Below, piece after piece: positions 34,948-38,114 of a DNA stretch of 38,114 bases. Location: NCBI GenBank assembly GCA_003225315.1, contig QHZD01000047.1, positions 1 to 38,114 of the forward strand. Reading direction: 5' to 3'. How positions within the stretch are numbered: the first letter of the stretch is position 1; each line of letters begins with the position of its first letter. This DNA comes from Acidobacteriota bacterium. Lineage in GTDB: Bacteria > Acidobacteriota > Terriglobia > Acidiferrales > UBA7541. The notes beneath the pieces were generated by a model. The model was given only the letters and a program-made list of their open reading frames with translations. It made no database searches and was not told the DNA's origin. Made by a program: the position numbers and the translations under genes.

Positions 34948-35472
34948 CTACCGCTCGTTCTGTTCCTGGAAGCAAACCTGTCCGCTATACCTAAAGACGG
35001 TCTCCCCGTGACCGAAATCCAAGGTGCCGAAGGCCCCTATCGAGCCCGTGGCACCATCAAACCGTCCGGTTCCGCCGGTAACTTCGATCGGGTGAGGCAG
35101 CGTTAACCCAAAGATCTGCAGATTGGTCGGGTTCAACGGTGTAGCGACTTCCGTAACGGGATTAAAAAAGATTGTGTCCCCCGCTTCGGTGACCCAATGG
35201 TGCTCGATCAGGAAGTTCACGCCATCGCTGTTGAGGATTTTGGCGCCAACCGCACCTCTGAGGTCCCCGGTGGCAGTGCCCATTGTGGTGTTCTGATCGA
35301 TTGCGCCGAGGTTCGTCATGATCGTCCCACCTACCGGAGTACAGTGACCTCCGGCCCTTCGTGCATGTGGAGCAGCTTTCGGAGTTGGCGATGCTCCGCT
35401 CATGGCGGCTAACACGGGTATGAATACAACCAGCGCGGCGAGTGCCTTGGTAACTGAAGATCGGAATCTCAT
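34948..35472 (-). CDS. Small secreted barrel-like protein
   Basis: A protein of 174 residues from ATG 35472, which has GAGGAG 6 nt upstream; the in-frame TTG or GTG further up lacks one. A signal peptide covers about 1-29 (ALAALVVFIPVLAAMSGA). The mature part has the pattern VTGGTGRFDGATGSI, then GTLDF and FRYSGQVCF, which resembles allene-oxide-cyclase-like barrel proteins of unknown bacterial function. Two cysteines are present. It lies 158 bp ahead of the seven-repeat gene on the same strand, so co-expression is possible. Confidence 0.68.
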   Translation of the reverse strand: MRFRSSVTKALAALVVFIPVLAAMSGASPTPKAAPHARRAGGHCTPVGGTIMTNLGAIDQNTTMGTATGDLRGAVGAKILNSDGVNFLIEHHWVTEAGDTIFFNPVTEVATPLNPTNLQIFGLTLPHPIEVTGGTGRFDGATGSIGAFGTLDFGHGETVFRYSGQVCFQEQNER

Positions 35473-35731
35473 AGGAATCTCCTCGTAGTCTCGAAACGAT
35501 GGAAGCAAAAACTCCAGTTACGCCGAACGATGCGAGTGCGCTCTCTGGAACTTGCGCGCACTTTGCAGCAGCAATGGGAAAGGGTCAATGCACTGGGGTT
35601 CAATTGTCTTTCAACGGCTAACGCATTGCAGTGAAATGAGTTGCAGCTACGCTTCAACTTAAGTCAGCAAAATTGACCGCGCAGATTCTGTGTGCTAACC
35701 TCCAGCTAAGGTTCCCGTAAGGAAATTCTCC

Positions 35732-37648
35732 ATGGAAACTCCGGCTACCGTCCCCAACGTCTTGCGTTTCGGCGTTTTTGAGGTTGACCTTCAGGCCAGC
35801 GAACTGCGCAAGTCCGGCATCAAGCTGAAACTTCAAGACCAGCCGATGCAAGTGCTTGTTGCTTTGCTGGAGAAGCCGGGTGTTGTCATCGGCCGCGAGG
35901 AGCTCCGCGAGAAGCTTTGGGACGCCGACACCTTTGTGGATTTCGAGCACAGCCTTGGTACCGCCGTCAATAAGATTCGCGAGGCCCTTGGCGATTCCGC
36001 GGAAAATCCTCGCTTCATTGAGACACTGCCACGCCGCGGTTACCGCTTCATTGCACCGGTCACTTCGGTATCCGCCGCCACCTCGGATCAGCCGCCTATC
36101 GCGCTACCAGCTCATTGTCCGCCCGTATTGTCACCGCGGCTTCGGCGGCGTTTCGCTCTCAGCACCGCCGCAGTAATTGCTATTGCTGCGCTGGCGTGGG
36201 GGATCGGGCACCGTAACGTGGGAGCCGGTAGTGCGCTTCCTCCGATTCGTTCCATTGCCGTTCTGCCCTTTCTTAATCTGTCTAATGATCCGCAGCAGGA
36301 ATTCTTCGTCGACGGCATGACTGACGAGCTCATCACCGACCTTGCGAAGATTAGCGATCTACGCGTGATTTCCCGGACCTCGGTGATGCCTTACAAGCCA
36401 ACCCGCAAGTCCCTTGGAGAGATTGCTCGCGAACTGAACGTCGACGCCGTTGTCGAAGGGACCGTCCTGCGCTCGGGCAATCGGGTGCGCGTCACTGCCC
36501 AATTGATCCGTGTCCCTTTGGAACGGCACTTGTGGGCGGATTCTTACCAGCGCGATTTGGCCGACATTCTTTCCCTGCAAGGCGAAGTCGCCCGACGCAT
36601 CGCGAGTGAAGTGCGGGTTCAGCTCACTCCAGCGGAGCAGGCTGGCCTAACCACTGCATTCCGTGCGAACCCGGAAGCTTACGAGGCCTACGTGAAAGGA
36701 CGCTTCTACTCGCGCCAATTGACTTCCGACGGTTTCGACAACGCCGTACTGAATTTCACTCGCGCTTTTGAGCTCGAGCCACGCTATGCGCAGGCCTTTG
36801 CCGATTTGGCTGAAACCTATTGTTGGATGGCCGCCTTAGGCCTTGCTCCCGCGCATGAAACACTCCTTAAAGCAAGGCAAGCGGCTATGAAGGCCTTGGA
36901 AATCGACGAGAGCTTAGGGCAGGGCCATAGCTCCCTGGCCTGGGTCAAATACGCTTTCGAGTGGAACTTTTCGGAGGCCGAACGAGAATTCGCCCGCTCT
37001 GTGCAACTCGCTCCGAACTCTTCCTGGGCTCATCTGTGGTACGGCATGTACTTAGCGCAAGCGCACCGATTGGACGGCTCAATCACGGAAATGAGAAAGG
37101 CGCAGCAGCTTGATCCGCTCTCCCCGATCGTCAATGCTTTAGCGGCCACGCAGTTATTGGTGGGTCGGCGTTACGATCAAGCTCTGGAGCAAGCTGGGAA
37201 GGTATTGGAGACAGACCCCGCAAACGGCGTGGCACGATGGCTTACCATCGAGGTATATGAAAGAAATAATATCCTGTCCAAAGCTATTGATTCGCAAGAG
37301 GACATGTCGATCTTCTTCGGCCAGAGTAAACAGGCTGCTGCCCAGGAATTCGCACCGCTCCGGCGTGCCTACGCAAACTTCGGCGTCAAAGGGTACTGGC
37401 AGGCCAAGCTCAAACGCGAAGAGTCCCGAGCCAGGAAGAGTTCAGTCGATCCGTACGTGCTCGCTGTCCTCTACGCACGGACCGGAGATGCATCGCGCGC
37501 ATTTGCCTGGCTTGAAAAGGGTTATCAAAGCCGCTCGCAGAACCTGACTTTTTGGTTGCGCACCGAACCTGGTTTTGATTCTTACCGCTCTGACTCTAGA
37601 TACACAGACTTGGTTCGGCGCATCGGCTTCCCTCAACAATCGCCGTAG
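35732..37648 (+). CDS. Membrane-bound winged-helix regulator with TPR domain (CadC-like)
   Basis: The 638 residues have an N-terminal OmpR/CadC-type DNA-binding domain (about 10-110: RFGVFEVDLQASELRKSG, PMQVLVALLEKPG, REELREKLW, VNKIREALGD, RFIETLPRRGYRFIAPV). A membrane helix lies near 143-160 (STAAVIAIAALAWGIG). The exported part starts with a TolB-N/FlgO-like domain (IAVLPFLNLSNDP, FVDGMTDELITDLAKISDLRVISRTS), then TPR repeats (about 300-520). This layout is common in Acidobacteriota. It probably senses an envelope signal and acts on DNA at the membrane. AAGGAAA precedes the ATG by about 7 nt. The targets are unknown. Confidence 0.92.
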   Translation: METPATVPNVLRFGVFEVDLQASELRKSGIKLKLQDQPMQVLVALLEKPGVVIGREELREKLWDADTFVDFEHSLGTAVNKIREALGDSAENPRFIETLPRRGYRFIAPVTSVSAATSDQPPIALPAHCPPVLSPRLRRRFALSTAAVIAIAALAWGIGHRNVGAGSALPPIRSIAVLPFLNLSNDPQQEFFVDGMTDELITDLAKISDLRVISRTSVMPYKPTRKSLGEIARELNVDAVVEGTVLRSGNRVRVTAQLIRVPLERHLWADSYQRDLADILSLQGEVARRIASEVRVQLTPAEQAGLTTAFRANPEAYEAYVKGRFYSRQLTSDGFDNAVLNFTRAFELEPRYAQAFADLAETYCWMAALGLAPAHETLLKARQAAMKALEIDESLGQGHSSLAWVKYAFEWNFSEAEREFARSVQLAPNSSWAHLWYGMYLAQAHRLDGSITEMRKAQQLDPLSPIVNALAATQLLVGRRYDQALEQAGKVLETDPANGVARWLTIEVYERNNILSKAIDSQEDMSIFFGQSKQAAAQEFAPLRRAYANFGVKGYWQAKLKREESRARKSSVDPYVLAVLYARTGDASRAFAWLEKGYQSRSQNLTFWLRTEPGFDSYRSDSRYTDLVRRIGFPQQSP

Positions 37649-38114
37649 GCAGTTGAGCGGCAATCTCGGCACATCTTCCACCATGCTGTTCGCAAGGACC
37701 CGTAGTATCAAGCGCCACGCTGCTCATTTGGTTTTCGCGATGTTGGGAAGATGAAGCAAAAGGGGTGCCCGACAAGCGGGTCACAGCCTCGCGAAGGCAT
37801 CCTGGCGGTTGAAATATGAGTTCGGAGGTCGGCTATCCGGAATCAATCTGATCGGCAATGGAGCCAGATCGGTAACGGGAAGTCGGGTTGTAGGAAGTGA
37901 TCGCGATTGCTGCCGGTTGACGCTAGTGCTTAATCGGACGCGCGTTTTGGCGAAGTTGTTGGCGCTGGCGCGGTGTTCTGCGCGCGTTCGATTAAGCCGT
38001 TAGAAGGAAGCCGCCCGTGGTTGCGGCGGACGCGGGCCTTATGCAAATTCAATAGTGGGAAGGAGCGGAGTGGAGGACCGCGGAGGCGGTGCTGCGAGTG
38101 CAAAAACACGACAC
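37649..38114. other. Terminal 466-bp region without a supported gene
   Basis: No frame shows a family pattern. The notable structure is the inverted repeat at 37928-37997. The right edge ends in G/A-rich sequence that may lead into a gene outside the window. Confidence 0.5.
37928..37997. repeat. 17-bp imperfect inverted repeat, attC-like outline
   Basis: GCTTAATCGGACGCGCG (37928-37944) and CGCGCGTTCGATTAAGC (37981-37997) pair at 16 of 17 positions around a 36-nt loop. The right arm is followed by CGTTAGAA, so TTAAGC-C-GTTAGAA resembles the right half of an integron attC site. The left outer box is only CTAGTG and does not match well. Confidence 0.5.

Overview
The window reads as a chromosomal segment of an Acidobacteriota-like soil bacterium. 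The evidence is lineage style, not a marker gene: a PadR regulator coupled to an orphan MacB/FtsX-type permease of the acidobacterial duplicated kind, a CadC-like winged-helix/TPR regulator, a PEP-CTERM relic, GC-rich codon use, and many GTG and TTG starts. No rRNA, tRNA, CRISPR array or intact mobile element was seen.

Layout. 0-0.2 kb: the 3' end of an IS110-family transposase. 0.2-3.2 kb: padR plus the permease. 3.2-7.5 kb: rnhB, a large TPR protein behind a structured leader, and a small membrane protein that overlaps thiE. 7.5-8.6 kb: thiE meets a DinB-fold gene tail to tail. 8.8-10.2 kb: a secreted beta-rich (probable outer-membrane) protein and a monohaem cytochrome c, in one operon behind an apparent iron-box promoter (Fur-like, IscR-like, Fur-like). 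10.2-12.4 kb, minus strand: S1/P1 nuclease and an AI-2E-family transporter. 12.6-17.2 kb: glmM, a 1-kb intergenic stretch with several strong hairpins, a secreted alpha/beta hydrolase, and serS. 17.4-21 kb: a YHS-type metal-binding membrane protein, glutamate dehydrogenase, thiD and a CREST/alkaline-ceramidase-family membrane protein.

21-28.9 kb is a pyrimidine region. pyrR-pyrB-pyrC lie on the minus strand and pyrD and pyrF on the plus strand. Between them lie a PafA-like secreted alkaline phosphatase, a secreted unknown and rlpA. With pyrR, B, C, D and F present, most of UMP synthesis is here; carAB, pyrE and a pyrK partner are not. selB and tatA follow, closed by a strong terminator.

31.2-35.5 kb is an accessory patch. 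It holds a degenerate array with a period of about 51 bp, a frameshifted PEP-CTERM gene, a seven-repeat secreted protein and a small secreted barrel-like protein. 35.7-37.6 kb encodes the winged-helix/TPR regulator. The last 0.46 kb has no gene but contains a long imperfect inverted repeat.

Most of the window is housekeeping. The observations most worth a second look are the iron-box promoter of the barrel/cytochrome pair, the minus-strand terminator with no recognised gene behind it near 14.55 kb, the decayed PEP-CTERM gene with nearby repeats, and the terminal inverted repeat. I found no convincing wholly new multi-gene system.
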